Origin: Cladocopium goreaui
Lineage: Eukaryota > Sar > Dinophyceae > Suessiales > Symbiodiniaceae
Reading direction: 5' to 3'
NCBI GenBank assembly: GCA_947184155.2
Contig: CAMXCT020006179.1
Coordinates: 282,001-346,000 of the forward strand
DNA: 64,000 nt
The position numbers and the translations under genes were made by a program. This document shows positions 1 to 12,080 of this stretch, piece after piece; position 1 is the stretch's first letter, and the number at the start of each line of letters is the position of its first letter. The notes under the pieces were generated by a model. It worked only from the letters and a program-made list of their open reading frames with translations, did not search any database and was not told the DNA's origin.

Positions 1-562
1 GGAATGGGGTATTTTCAGACAGGAAGCGGAAATATACAGAAACTCCTTGTCCCCACACTTGCCAAAGACCTGTCTCCAGATCCATCCAGATCTGATGAAT
101 CGTTTTTCGAGGTAGCTACAGCTGTCCGGGCTTCTTTGACGATGAATCCAAGTCCTTCAAGAGATGCAAGGCTCGCCTCGTGAGCTGATCTCCATGGAGG
201 GGTTTTTGGGCGCTGAAGCCATGGAGCTGCCAGGGACCTGGAGATGACACCCAGCTTGCAGGGAGCTAAGGGCGGGCTGAGCACGGCTGATTCGCTAAGG
301 ATGTCTATTTTGCTGCCAAAAATCTGCCACAAATGGCAACTCGCTGAGAAACATGAGTTAGGTCATGACGGTCATGAGACTTCAGCAAGTTGAAAACACT
401 GCCAACTTCATCTATCAATCTATCCCAAGATGTCTCAAAGATTATGAGGACATGACACCACTTCCTTTCTTTCGGGTCGAGAGTCCAGCTTCCAACAGCA
501 GTCTTGTTCGATGCCTCCAACAGCGTGTATCGAGGTCCGCACGAGTTGGCAGGAATTGGGCG

Positions 563-605
563 CCTGAAAGGCCTGAAAGGCCTGAAAGGCCTGAAAGGCC
601 TAAGG
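563..605 (+). repeat. 10-bp minisatellite, about four copies
   Basis: The unit GGCCTGAAAG is repeated head to tail about four times without interruption. The repeat would read as FRPFRPFRP or GLKGLKGLK depending on frame, which explains low-complexity open frames across it on both strands. Confidence 0.9.
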
Positions 606-2444
606 TGTGTGTTGGTGACAACATCGACACAAATCGACACCTCGGGGGATCCTCGCAGCGCAGCCGGCCAAGGGCCAGGCTTTGGGGACTTTGGGGACGC
701 GCCGCGGGTGAAAGAGCGAAAAGGGCAGATATGTGGAGTTGGATGAGGTTCGATGTTGGAGGATGTAGGTTGGATGATGGCTTCTTGAGGATGTGGGTTG
801 ATTTCACAAACATGACAATTTTTCATAAATTTCCTGGTATTCTGGTGACAACAGCTGCTTGCTGCGGAGGAAAGGAATGATTTTCAGGCCACGAGGGGCA
901 GCTGACTGGATGCACATGATCAGCTTCTTTAAGGATCAAATAGGAGAAACGCGCAGACATTTCCATGACATGAATGCCAATGCAACGAGATGACAACCAC
1001 TCCACTATTCGACAAAGAAGAGAGAAACTCCTGCAACTTTCAGGTGCCTGGAGCGTAGGTCAGTAATCTTTTCCCGGGGCAACAACATTTGGGATAGCTA
1101 GGATCAGTCTTAGAAGAAGGCAGCGCAGCGGAAATTCCACAAGCAGTCGAGAAACGGCAAGCAACCCTCAAACTCTCAAACACTTAAAACTTCATCCCGC
1201 TTCTTTCTTGCCCCACCTGGGCTATTTTCACATTTTCACATGCCGATGGTCCTGAGGGTCAGCCATGGAAGCTGCCAGACGTTTTGAGCTGAGAATGTTG
1301 CCCGTGCAAAGTGACAAGAATTAGTGGTGGTAATTTGGCTCAAACATGCAGGTTTTCAGGCTGACTGATAGTCTCAGGATATTGCTGATGTGCAGCAGCA
1401 CAGTGCTTGTTGGTCGGGGTATCGCTTCTGCCGCCACTTTTGCATCGTTATTTCGCCGGTTTTGTTTAGGTTTCTGGCATTAGCAGTTGATGCTTTGTTC
1501 CGGATCTGCTATACTTGGAGCTGTGTGTGCAAGTGAACATGAACGTGATTGCCGCCCCACCCACCCCACCCGAATGATCAGTGCGTATTGAAACTATATG
1601 TGTGAGTGATTCCGGTGTTGCAAGTGAGTCGCTCCGGTGTCGCAAGTGACGTGCCCTGGTGGCACAAGTGATGTCTGCAGCTGGTCATGCGAGCCATCCT
1701 TGAAGAAGTTGACATTTTCAGGTTGAAAGTCAAAGAGAGAGGTTTGTACAGTATTAGAGTTTACTGAAGGTTACAAGTGCAAAGCTGCTGAGGATATCCA
1801 GATAATTACTGTACATAGAGTGCAATCCAGAATACACACTTTTAATCACTTTCATCTCTCTCCCTGTCCATCTCTGAGGTGAGGCGGCCAGGTCCATGAA
1901 AAATGCTCAGCTGACGCCACTTGGCAAAGTGTGGTACTTGAAGCTGGTGCTTCAGCTGGTTTCCATCCTGTATAGAGGGCAGTAGGAACACGAAGTTGCC
2001 GGGCGATCGAAGTATTCGAATTATTTATATCATTTGAAATCATTTCCAAGGTTTTCCCAACGGGCATCCATATGGCTTGTCCCATGTGAAAGGTAGAAGT
2101 GAAGGACATGCCCCTGCAGATTTCAGGCTGCACAGCACCGTTCTCCTCTTGTCCCTTGGCAGGCGAGTTCCTGGATCAAAGTGTTGTTGTGTCCAGCTAA
2201 TAGCAAGGGGCTGATTTTTCCGGCTTTGAGCTTGGACATATGTTTTTGATCGTCTGGCCGATGTGGGCTTTAAATGACCGAACTTCTGACGCGATAAATT
2301 GGTTGCTAGTGGGTCCAGGTCTTGTTTTTTTTGCTCCCTTGTGATGCCGAAGTGAGAAAAGAAGACCTTCATAAAATGGATCTTTCTATCCACCTATCTA
2401 CCCATCTACCTATTTGCCTATCTGCCAATCTGTAGATATTTATA

Positions 2445-2520
2445 TGGGAGCGTGTATATATATTTATATATATATACAATATTTATATATATATATAATA
2501 TTTATATATATATATTATCC
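2445..2520. repeat. AT-dinucleotide-rich tract
   Basis: Alternating TA runs interrupted by TATATTTATA blocks; simple sequence, no coding potential. Confidence 0.85.
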
Positions 2521-2589
2521 ATTTATCGGTGAATTGTACTAAAGCAGATGACTTCCCGCTGTTGTGGCGCTTCCACGGTGCCATCGCAG

Positions 2590-2661
2590 TTGGTTGCTGC
2601 TCTTCACGGTGGAGCTGGGTGCAGTGGCCAGTGAGGGCGAGGAGGTCTTTCACCCCAGCAG
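2590..2661 (+). CDS. Candidate internal exon, unidentified
   Basis: A short open stretch follows CGCAG and ends before a GC donor (CAG/GCTG). It would encode a peptide with a hydrophobic start and an acidic middle (LLLFTVELGA ... EGEEVF). Two other frames are also open over part of it. Function unknown; support is composition and borders only. Confidence 0.2.
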
Positions 2662-2734
2662 GCTGTGGCTGTAGAGACAGGGCGCCTTGAAGTTTTTGAA
2701 TGCATGGTGTCTAGGGGTAAATCTATATTGTACA

Positions 2735-3000
2735 TACACACATACGTACATACGTACATACGTACATACAATACAATACAAATACAAACACAAATACAAA
2801 TACAAATACAATACAATACAATACAATACAAATAGAATACAATACAATACAATACAATACATAGATAGATAGATAGATAGATAGATACAAAGATACCCAC
2901 GTACGTACGTACGTACTACGTACATACATACATACATCCATACATCCATGCATGCATGCATGCACACTATAATATCTGTATATACAATACGTATATAGCA
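2735..3000. repeat. Compound microsatellite (CATA, ACAAT, GATA, ACGT, CATG units)
   Basis: Successive short-unit tracts: ACATACGT, AATACAATAC, ATAGATAG, TACGTACG, ATACATCC and ATGCATGC. Long open frames on both strands here are products of the repeat and are not genes. Confidence 0.95.
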
Positions 3001-4488
3001 ATCAAAAAATATAGGTGAATGCATGCTTTGCCTTAGTACCAAGAAACAGATGCCCTGTTTGACAGGAAGGTTTTGTGGAACAAAATCTAGGCAGGTTCAT
3101 AGTTGGATAAACAACTTACACATGAGTCTTGAAGAATTTGTTGGCCTTCTGTTGGTCCACTGACATGGCATGCAGGCTTGGTGCCTACATCACCAGTGCA
3201 GGATTTGGAGTGGCACGGGCGCCAGAAACAGTGCATTCCAAGAAAAGCATCCAAGCAACTAACTGTCCATGTTGATTTGCGTCTTCTGCAAAATAGACGG
3301 ATGTATCCACACATGATTCATAGTATTCACAGGTATTCACTAGACAACAGTCAGTGGATTGGTTCTAAAGTTTAGGGGAAATTGTACAGAAAACCCATCA
3401 AATTGATAGGGAAAACAATGGTTTCCGGTGAAGATCTTCCCACCCAACAAAACCAATCCAGTGAAACAGATCCAGTCCTACACCTGTATGGATGCTGTTA
3501 GGTCACATGTCTGCTGCTGACCCTCTGGTGTTTGGGCGCCTCTGGAAGGACTGCTGACGTAGCCCTGTGACCGGAGGTCAAAATGGCTCAATACTGTTGT
3601 ATCAGATGAATATCAGATGATGAATAATCATGATTATATCAGTTTTTTTTTGGGTCGTGAACTGCAGGGTACCGTTTGGTTTGTGACCCAAAGCCATCTA
3701 GGTCACGTATCCACGTATGGTCAGTGAAATGGTGACATGACTATTGGAGGGATGGTTTCAGATCAGTTGTGAACTTGGAGCACTTCTAGAAATAGCCTTG
3801 CAGGTAGGCGAAAACTGAGACAACGACAGGTTGCTTTCAAGTTGTGCGAACTGAAGGATTCCCCAGAGAACACGTCATTCCAGCGCAAGACCCTGCAGTA
3901 TATAGTCTGTCTGAAAATGGAGTACCCCACAACTATCTTTCCCAAATCCACTGGCTATTTTGCGGTCATCCCATGATTCTGGTTGGTTAGTACATAATTA
4001 AGGGGCTACGCCCCCTGCCGCCGACCCCTGGGAGAGAGCGATATCTGAGGCACCCTGAGGCATCCTGAGGCTGTGTTTGGCCATTTTGCAGAGGCTCGGA
4101 ACGCATTCCTTCAAAGTGAGGAATCTTCTTTTGCCAATAGTGGCACCCACGGCACACAATCATTTAAAAGCAGCATGTAGTGACGACTGAATGGTTCCTT
4201 TCTACGTTCTATAGATATTTATGGAACAGTAGGATTCAAGCCCAAATCCCCACTTGCCCCTTTCAGTTTGGGGCAAAGTCTGTATTGATATCATCAGATA
4301 TCACTTGCACCCTGTTTGGTTCCAAATTTGTTGGAAAGGAACAGAAGCCGCCAGTGTGAACACAAAGAAATCCGGAGCCCATTAAGGGCCTTTGCGGTCC
4401 CCATTTTCCTCATTCCGAAGTTGAAGTGTTTTCCCCTACCCGGCCCTTCTTCGCCGGACTAACCACATTGCTTCGCTGCCACTGAATC
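3001..4488. other. Intergenic stretch with no supported gene
   Basis: No exon with good borders was found. A small open frame at 3165-3275 (36 codons, ATG to TGA) has protein-like composition but nothing else to support it. A GC-rich perfect hairpin stem, GGGGC/GCCCC, sits at about 4001-4013. The DNA just before 4489 shows no reading frame that would extend the helicase remnant 5'. Confidence 0.45.
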
Positions 4489-6284
4489 GTGCCAAAGCCA
4501 TGTCGCTCTTCAGTGGAGATAATGAGCTGCTCGGATGAATTTGTTGGTTCAGCCAGAGAGTACATCAAATATCACGTCAACAAGGTCCGCGCCCTCCAAT
4601 GGGCAAACGCCCGAGGACACCTACCGTATTTATTTGTGGCACGCGATCTTGCTTCGGCAGCGGTCCTCCAAGAAAAGCCGAATCTGACGGCCGAGAAATT
4701 GCAGTGGTTGCAGCGACACGACAAAGAATGCGGTGGGCTGTATGGCGTCTTGCCGCTGTGCGTGGGCATGCCTGTTCGGGCCACAGACCACCTAGACCGC
4801 AAGCGTGGAATCCTGAAAGGCACCAAGGGCTATGTAGTCGGTTGGTCTGCGATTGCCGATGCGACACCTGCACCCGAAGGAATGGTGTGCAACAACTTGC
4901 CGGCCGTGGTATACGTGAAGTTTGACACCGCCACGTCGTGGCAAATATCCGGTGTCCCGGACGCAAACGTCTACCCAGTTGTGACCTGCAGACGCGTGTG
5001 GTACTTGGACCGGCAACGTCGAAGCCCCAAGCTCCGTGTCTCACGCACCCAATTCCCGCTGGCGCCGCAGTTTGCTATCACAGCGCATGTCGCACAAGGC
5101 CAAACCATCAAGGAAGGCGTGACGACAGATCTTTGCATAGGGCCGAGGGGAAATCCATTTACCGTCTACGTCGCCATTACCCGCGTGCAAGGCCGTGAGA
5201 AGCTCCTGATCTTTCGACCTTTTGACGCCGCTCCATTCCAGAAAGGTATTGGTTTAGGGCGGGACCTGCTGCTCCGACATCTTCGCAGGGAACCGATCAA
5301 TTGGCAGGACTTGCTGGCCAAATATTGTGAAGAACGCGTGTGTTCAACCTGCGCAGAGCGCAAGCCATCTACAGCTTTCACCGGTGGCCAGTGGAAGCGC
5401 GACGACAAAGATCGCGTTTGTCGCGAATGCACAAAGCAGATGCCGGGACGCCATGGCAATGCAACGTCTGCAAGCTGTGGCATGTCGAGACCAATTTTCC
5501 AGCAAAGCATCGGCAACGTCAATGTAGTTTTTACCGTGTGTGTTTGACATGCGAAGCCAAGAAACCATGTTTCAAATGTGGCGTTGCGAAACCGGAAGCC
5601 GAATTTGGACCGGCCGCATGGAAAGCTCGCAACGCGGACCGCCGCTGCTGCAGAGAATGTACCACCAAACAGCGGGGGTGTTGGCAATGTTCCCAGTGCA
5701 GCGAACGCAAGCCACGAGCAGAGTTCACAGCTTGGCAGCAAAGTCGGAAACATACGCAGGATGGTACACAAGTATGCAATGCATGCACAGCCTTTGCCTT
5801 CGTGTGTCGTCTTGCTCATCGCACAAATCAACGCTTGGCCCGCTTGCGCCAACGCGAATCCCGTCAACGACACGAAGCAATCCTAGCAGACGTTCGCAAG
5901 GAGATTCAGAAAATGCACGAAGCTAGACAAACGTCGACGGGAACAGACGAAACCAGAACGGGCGTTGCCCAGACATCGACCCAGCCGCTTGCTGCGAGGC
6001 CCGACGCAGCTACGCCGCGAGTGTACACATACCTTTGCCCGCACTGCGCCAAATCTGTGCCAAGCACGGTGACGACAGGGCAAGTCGATCACCGCCACGG
6101 TGATGGCTGCGGCAAATTTTTTCGCGTTGCGAATGGCCGGCTTGCAGGTCGCACACATGCACACACATGTCCAACATGCGGCACGGTGGTGCATTCAACA
6201 AAAGTTTCCGGGCAAATTCAAATAACGCATCGCACGCCCAACGGAAAGCAGTGTCGCACCGACCGATGGCCCGTGCAGAACTGA
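4489..6284 (+). pseudogene. PIF1/Helitron-type DNA helicase remnant with C-terminal zinc fingers
   Basis: The first frame (4489-5547, 352 codons) contains the C-terminal part of a superfamily 1B helicase. The tract ITAHVAQGQTI (about residue 195) and the motif VI-like YVAITRVQG (about residue 226) match PIF1/Helitron helicases, in which these segments contact ATP and DNA. The N-terminal half with the Walker A and B motifs is absent, so the copy is 5'-truncated. Near 5440 the frame shifts. The second frame (5340-6284) continues the Cys-rich tail: repeated C-x2-C pairs (CNVC, CLTC, CFKC, CREC, CSQC), a coiled, Arg/Glu-rich stretch, then two related zinc-ribbon units (LCPHCAKSV and TCPTCGTVV) before the stop. 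Family membership is clear; enzyme activity is not possible for this copy. A 146-bp satellite begins within about 15 bp of its stop codon. Confidence 0.8.
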
Positions 6285-6295
6285 TCACAAACGGA

Positions 6296-8693
6296 GGCTT
6301 CACCCAACAGCAGAACTCCGAGGGACGGATGCAGCAGAGCCGCGGCCCCAGCCGCCAGGCTTCACAAACGGCGCCTTGGCCACACCAAAACGGCAGGGCC
6401 CTGAGGGACGGACCGGGCCTGCCTCCAAAACAGCAGGGCCCTGAGGGACGGACTGGGTCTGCGGGCCACGGGCCCCACTGCCTAACGTTGCTTTCTGAAC
6501 CTACAAGAAAACTAGCTGTCTGAGCTGTCTTCCAGTCGCCAAAAGCTTCACAAACGGCGCCTTCGCCACACCAAAACAGCAGGGCCCTGAGGGACGGACT
6601 GGGCCTGCGGGCCACGGGCCCCACTGCCTAACGTTGCTTTCTGAACCTACAAGAAAACTAGCTGTCTGAGCTGTCTTCCAGTCGCCAAAAGCTTCACAAA
6701 CGGCGCCTTCGCCACACCAAAACAGCAGGGCCCTGAGGGACGGACTGGGCCTGCGGGCCACGGGCCCCACTGCCTAACGTTGCTTTCTGAACCTACAAGA
6801 AAACTAGCTGTCTGAGCTGTCTTCCAGTCGCCAAAAGCTTCAGAAACGGCGCCTTCGCCACACCAAAACAGCAGGGCCCTGAGGGACGGACTGGGCCTGC
6901 GGGCCACGGGCCCCACTGCCTAACGTTGCTTTCTGAACCTACAAGAAAACTAGCTGTCTGAGCTGTCTTCCAGTCGCCAAAAGCTTCACAAACGGCGCCT
7001 TCGCCACACCAAAACAGCAGGGCCCTGAGGGACGGACTGGGCCTGCGGGCCACGGGCCCCACTGCCTAACGTTGCTTTCTGAACCTACAAGAAAACTAGC
7101 TGTCTGAGCTGTCTTCCAGTCGCCAAAAGCCTCACAAACGGCGCCTTCGTCACACCAAAACTGCACGGCCCTGAGGGACGGACTGGGTCTGCGGGCCACG
7201 GGCCCCACTGCCTAACGTTGCTTTCTGAACCTACAAGAAAACTAGCTGTCTGAGCTGTCTTCCAGTCGCCAAAAGCTTCACAAACGGCGCCTTCGCCACG
7301 CCAAAACTGCAGGGCCCTGAGGGACGGACTGGGCCTGCGGGCCACGGGCCCCACCTTCGCCACACCAAAACTGCAGGGCCCTGAAGGACGGACTGGGCCT
7401 GCGGGCCACGGGCCCCACTGCCTAACGTTGTCGCCAAAAGCTTCAGAAACGGCGCCTTCGCCACACCAAAACAGCAGGGCCCTGAGGGACGGACTGGGCC
7501 TGTGGGCCACGGGCCCCACTGCCTAACGTTGCTTTCTGAACCTACAAGAAAACTAGCTGTCTGAGCTGTCTTCCAGTCGCCAAAAGCTTCAGAAACGGCG
7601 CCTTCGCCACACCAAAACAGCAGGGCCCTGAGGGACGGACTGGGCCTGCGGGCCACGGGCCCCACTGCCTAACGTTGCTTTCTGAACCTACAAGAAAACT
7701 AGCTGTCTGAGCTGTCTTCCAGTCGCCAAAAGCCTCACAAACGGCGCCTTCGCCACACCAAAACTGCACGGCCCTGAGGGACGGACTGGGCCTGCGGGCC
7801 ACGGGCCCCACTGCCTAACGTTGCTTTCTGAACCTACAAGAAAACTAGCTGTCTGAGCTGTCTTCCAGTCGCCAAAAGCTTCACAAACGGCGCCTTCGCC
7901 ACACCAAAACTGCAGGGCCCTGAGGGACGGACTGGGCCTGCGGGCCACGGGCCCCACTGCCTAACGTTGCTTTCTGAACCTACAAGAAAACTAGCTCTGT
8001 CTGAGCCGTCAGTCGCCAAAAGCTTCACAAACGGCGCCTTCGCCACACCACAACTGCAGGGCCCTGAGGGACGGACTGGGCCTGCGGGCCACGGGCCCCA
8101 CTGCCTAACGTTGCTTTCTGAACCTACAAGAAAACTAGCTGTCTGAGCTGTCTTCCAGTCCCCAAAAGCTTCAGAAACGGCGCCTTCGCCACACCAAAAC
8201 AGCAGGGCCCTGAGGGACGGACGGGCCTGCGGGCCACGGGCCCCACTGCCTAACGTTGCTTTCTGAACCTACAAGAAAACTAGCTGTCTGAGCTGTCTTC
8301 CAGTCGCCAAAAGCCTCACAAACGGCGCCTTCGCCACACCAAAACTGCACGGCCCTGAGGGACGGACTGGGCCTGCGGGCCACGGGCCCCACTGCCTAAC
8401 GTTGCTTTCTGAACCTACAAGAAAACTAGCTGTCTGAGCTGTCTTCCAGTCGCCAAAAGCTTCACAAACGGCGCCTTCGCCCCACCACAACTGCAGGGCC
8501 CTGAGGGACGGACTAGGCCTGCAGGCCACGGGCCCCACTGCCTAACGTTGCTTTCTGAACCTACAAGAAAACTAGCTGTAAGCTTCACAAACGGCGCCTT
8601 CGCCACACCAAAACTGCAGGGCCCTGAGGGACGGACTGGGCCTGCGGGCCACGGGCCCCACTGCCTAACCTTGCTTTCTGAACCTACAATGTT
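6296..8693. repeat. 146-bp tandem satellite array, about 16 units
   Basis: A unit of 146 bp repeats head to tail. Landmarks are AAGCTTCACAAACGGCGCC, GGGCCCTGAGGGACGGAC, GGCCACGGGCCCCACTGCC and TAACGTTGCTTTCTGAACC. The first unit is diverged and the last is truncated. One unit near 7350 is a partial duplication and one near 8000 has small indels. The unit contains GGGCCC and GGGCC/GGCCC inverted segments that could fold. Because 146 is not a multiple of three, successive units rotate the frame, yet a minus-strand frame of about 89 codons is open in most units. I read that as a result of high GC and few stops, not as a gene. Confidence 0.95.
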
Positions 8694-10482
8694 GCTTGTA
8701 ATCTCTTCTCTGACGCGCTCCCCCTGCTGTCGGCAGGGGTCGGCGGATTTGGTCCTCAAGGCCTCAAGGTGGTAGAAATTGGGTTCAGAATCTGGAACCT
8801 TTATTTGGGTGTGGATTGGCAGATGTTTTGATCTGCCGTAAGGGGCGCGATGTTCAGCCGCTTCAATGCCTTGCTCACAGAGGCGAGCGGCGAGCGGCGA
8901 TGCCGAACCATGTTGAGGAGATGGTCGGTAAGATGGGAAATTCCACGTACAACTGTGAATATATCTTAATATGTATTTGTATATATATATATATACATAT
9001 ACGCATATATAGATGTGCGTGTATGCATTTATGTGTTATTATATGCGTTTATATTTTGCTTTTTATTATATATATGTGTGTGATTGTGAAAGGTGATATG
9101 TTAAAACCAAACATGAATCCCAAATCAACTTCCTCTTGTGTGGAAAGCTTCGGGGGTGGTCATCGCAAGGCTTTGCAGACACGGAAGACCCCTACCTTGC
9201 GGTATGTCGACATCTACACTCTTGGTGCTTCTATGCCTGAAGAGACGCTTCTCCGCAGACCTGCGGATGTAGGGATGTGGAAGAGCCAGTTTTCGGACCT
9301 TTTTTTCTCGGCCATGTGGCATCCACATATTCAACCCAGGGACACAAAGACTTTCGATGGCCAGTACTTTTATCTAGAACCACCTACCTCACTACCAGGT
9401 CACTACCATAAAGATTCAACTTTGGAATGCCATTTATGGTTTCATTGCTTCAAATCTCCAGGACGGTGCAGGGCCACGGAACGCAGATCCTTCAGCTTTG
9501 GACCTGGCAAGCTCTCTTAGGCCAGGGAAAAAAATGCCAGAGACATATGGTAAATCTATGGAAAGTCTATGGAAAATCTATGGCCCAATGGTACCAGATA
9601 TTTGTACATATGGATAATCCAGGGAACATTTGGATCATGATGGATTATCATGGATTGTCATGGATTATCATATATTATCATGGATTATCCATATGTGCAG
9701 ATTATCCAAATAAAGTCCAGATAAAATGAAGATGTTTGCAATGCTATGTGTCATCCTTTGCCCTTTGCAAACATATGCCATATGATAACTTTCGATGATT
9801 GGGGATATTGAAATGATGTTTTGCCATTTGTATACCTTGAAGAAATCACCTACTGTAAATATGAGCAAATATGCCAGATGGATCTATGGATGATCTCTAT
9901 CATGTCCATGCACAGCATTTCATACATTCCATGGATACTCTGCATATCCCAAGCCCAAGCTCAGCTGCTGTCTCCGCTGGTCAGGTGGCTTCTGCCCCAG
10001 CTCCATAGCGAGACCAGAGAGCCAGGTTCAATTCGATGGACCTTTATGCTGGAAGACTTCGGCCCGGAACTCAGAGTAGAAAAACCTGGCGTATTTTTGG
10101 GGGTCAACTGGGTCAACATATTTCAGGCTGAAAGGTGTTGAAAGTCCCAAAAGGGCAACTTTGATGAGTAGATCTCATTAATCTGATGGATCTGATGGGT
10201 TTTGATGGGTTTCAGGGCCTCCATTTTCGCAAGGTGACAGACTTGGCGGAATGCAAAACATATTCCACGTACACGGGGTCCTCTTTCTGGCAGTGTTTGA
10301 ACAGCACCTTGGAGGCAGATGAAGGTTGGAAGCTTCAGAAAGTGTCAGGACATCTTGGAAATCGAGACTTGTAAAGTGTGGAAAGTGGTGGAGTTTGACA
10401 GGTGAACAAAGATGTTCAGGGATTTGTGGGGCATTTTGTTGGAAGATGCTATAAGACGCGCCCCATGTGTGAAACATCCAAG
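8694..10482. other. Intergenic stretch with AT/GT repeats, no supported gene
   Basis: An AT-rich and TG-rich simple tract lies at about 8963-9090. A possible tiny exon ends at a GTATGT donor near 9201, but 31 nt is too little to call. The direct repeat TGGATTATCATGGATT occurs around 9640-9690. No other coding signal seen. Confidence 0.4.
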
Positions 10483-11248
10483 GCCAACCATGCTCGCTCA
10501 CCGTGGTCTCAACGCAAACACTGGCCACCACCAGCACAGTCACCACCACAACGATGGCCAGGTTTGAGCCCGTGGATGGCGGTGTTGGCCGTGCTTGCCG
10601 CGGCAGCAGTTCCAGTGACAACTCAGCTCAGTACTTCGATGTAGCCTGGCGGATTGGCCCCGCCTGCAGGGAATCTTTAGCCCCACATGGTGCCACTTCG
10701 GGGGACGAAACACACCACAGCTGGAAACAACTGGAAGCCAACCATTTTCAGCACACATCAGCACACATCAGCACACAAAATTACCAAAAGATACAAAAAG
10801 ATGGTAGTAGTTACTGTACTGTAGTAGTTTACCAGCCATCACCATGGTTTTTCTGTCGTCTCAACAGCTGCGTCTCTCAGGTTGTGTCTGTCCCGACCTT
10901 GGACGAATGCAAGGAGCTGTGTACCATGAAGCAGGAGCCGCCCAAGCCAACAGCATCCAACCGCGCAGTCACACTGCAAGTCACACCTGCGTGGTGTTCC
11001 CAAAACTACACCATCAAAATTGTCAAAATCCATCAAAGATACAGAACAAAACAATGGGGTTCCCCGGATTTCCAGTGTAAGTTTGCCATAATTCACCTTT
11101 TCACTAAGCCGAGTCGACTTTGGACGTGTTGGTTTCCAGATCCCCGTCATGTCCCGTTCAACGTCAGGAGTGCGTGGGCGTGGAGTACAGTGGGGGTCGC
11201 TGTGAGCTGTGGACGCGACCAGAAGGCATTGAAGCGTCGATTCCCTTG
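10483..11248 (+). CDS. PAN/apple-like Cys-rich domain gene, exon set 1
   Basis: Three exons can be assembled. Exon 1 (10483-10640) follows AAG|G, encodes a Thr-rich linker and then FEPVDGGVGRACRG..SSSDN, and ends at GT. Exon 2 (10881-10934) follows TCAG|G and encodes VVSVPTLDECKELC. Exon 3 (11168 to about 11248) encodes ECVGVEYSGGRCELWTRPEG. Exons 1/2 join in phase 0 with GT-AG, and 2/3 in phase 0 if exon 2 uses a GA donor (CAG|GAGCCG). The assembled order C..C..C..C with VWTRP-like core matches a PAN/apple-like module that I recall as highly repeated in dinoflagellate genomes. Such modules are usually extracellular binding domains; ligand unknown. The 5' and 3' limits of the gene are not seen. 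Confidence 0.6.
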
Positions 11249-11354
11249 GCGCCTTTGTGGCACTGAAATGATGGTGGAGGAATAGCAGCTGGAGGGTTCA
11301 AAGATGTATACAATATATACGGTAACTACCGTATGTATACCCAAAGTGGGATGA

Positions 11355-11532
11355 GGAGGATGAGGATCAGGATCAGGATCAGGATCAGGATGATGATGAT
11401 GATGATGATCATGATCATGATCATGATCATGATCATGATCATGATGATGATGATGCTGATGATGATGCTGATGCTGCTGCTGCTGCTGCTGGTGGTGGTG
11501 GTGGTGGTGATGATGATGATGATGATGATGAT
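11355..11532. repeat. GAT/ATC-family microsatellite
   Basis: Successive GGATCA, GATGAT, CATGAT, GCTGCTG and GGTGGT runs. Poly-His and poly-Met/Ile frames over it are artefacts of the repeat. Confidence 0.95.
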
Positions 11533-12080
11533 TCACTGACTCAGAATCTCACAATACATATACTTTTGGGGATGGGTTGAAAGTACCATCAGCAGTGGAT
11601 TTTGATGGAATGATTATGATGTTTGGGCGTGTCAGTGTGTCTGAGAAGGGGCAGGGGTCCCAGTTTGTGCAACTTTTTCGTGGTGAATATCATGATTATC
11701 TTTGCCTGTACCATAATTACCCAAGTTTTGGCAAACTCGTTTACAAAAGCAATAGACAACGATAGAAGCCATCAGGACACCATATTTTCTTGCTATGCCA
11801 TGTTTGCATGAAGATGCACCAAGGGTTGTTGGGTACAATCACTATATAGTAGGTAATCCAAATCCTTGTGGATGCCATCATACGCATCATATGCCATTTG
11901 TTCTGGATGATTTTGACTCCCTGACCCCTGGGGTCAAGACATACCCAGGACGGCTTCACTTGTTTGCGTTTGGTCCGAAACCTACCGAGCTCCACGATTT
12001 TGAGCGTCACAACGTGCCTCGACGAGGTATTTGCTGTGCGTCGGACTGGTGCATAAAAATGGCAGATTTTGGCAGCCAAG

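Larger units (their letters stand above)
1..2589. other. Non-coding stretch, no gene supported
   Basis: No gene could be supported here. It holds a 10-bp tandem repeat near 563, a purine/pyrimidine-mixed background, a TATATATT-rich tract near 2450-2520 and scattered open frames that lack splice borders. A minus-strand open frame at 60-300 has somewhat protein-like composition but no clear start or splice sites, so it is not called. Confidence 0.5.

Noticed and set aside
2604-3042. Tyr/Cys/Val-rich open frames on both strands
   Set aside because: Produced by the compound microsatellite at 2735-3000.
4001-4030. GC-rich hairpin as a terminator
   Set aside because: Dinoflagellate nuclear genes do not use hairpin terminators; recorded only as a feature of the stretch.
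6501-8759. Repeated 89-codon minus-strand open frames
   Set aside because: They recur once per 146-bp satellite unit in rotating frames; caused by the repeat, not by selection for protein.
11147-11536. Poly-His/Asp minus-strand frame
   Set aside because: Microsatellite translation; the real coding signal at its edge is PAN-like exon 3 on the other strand.
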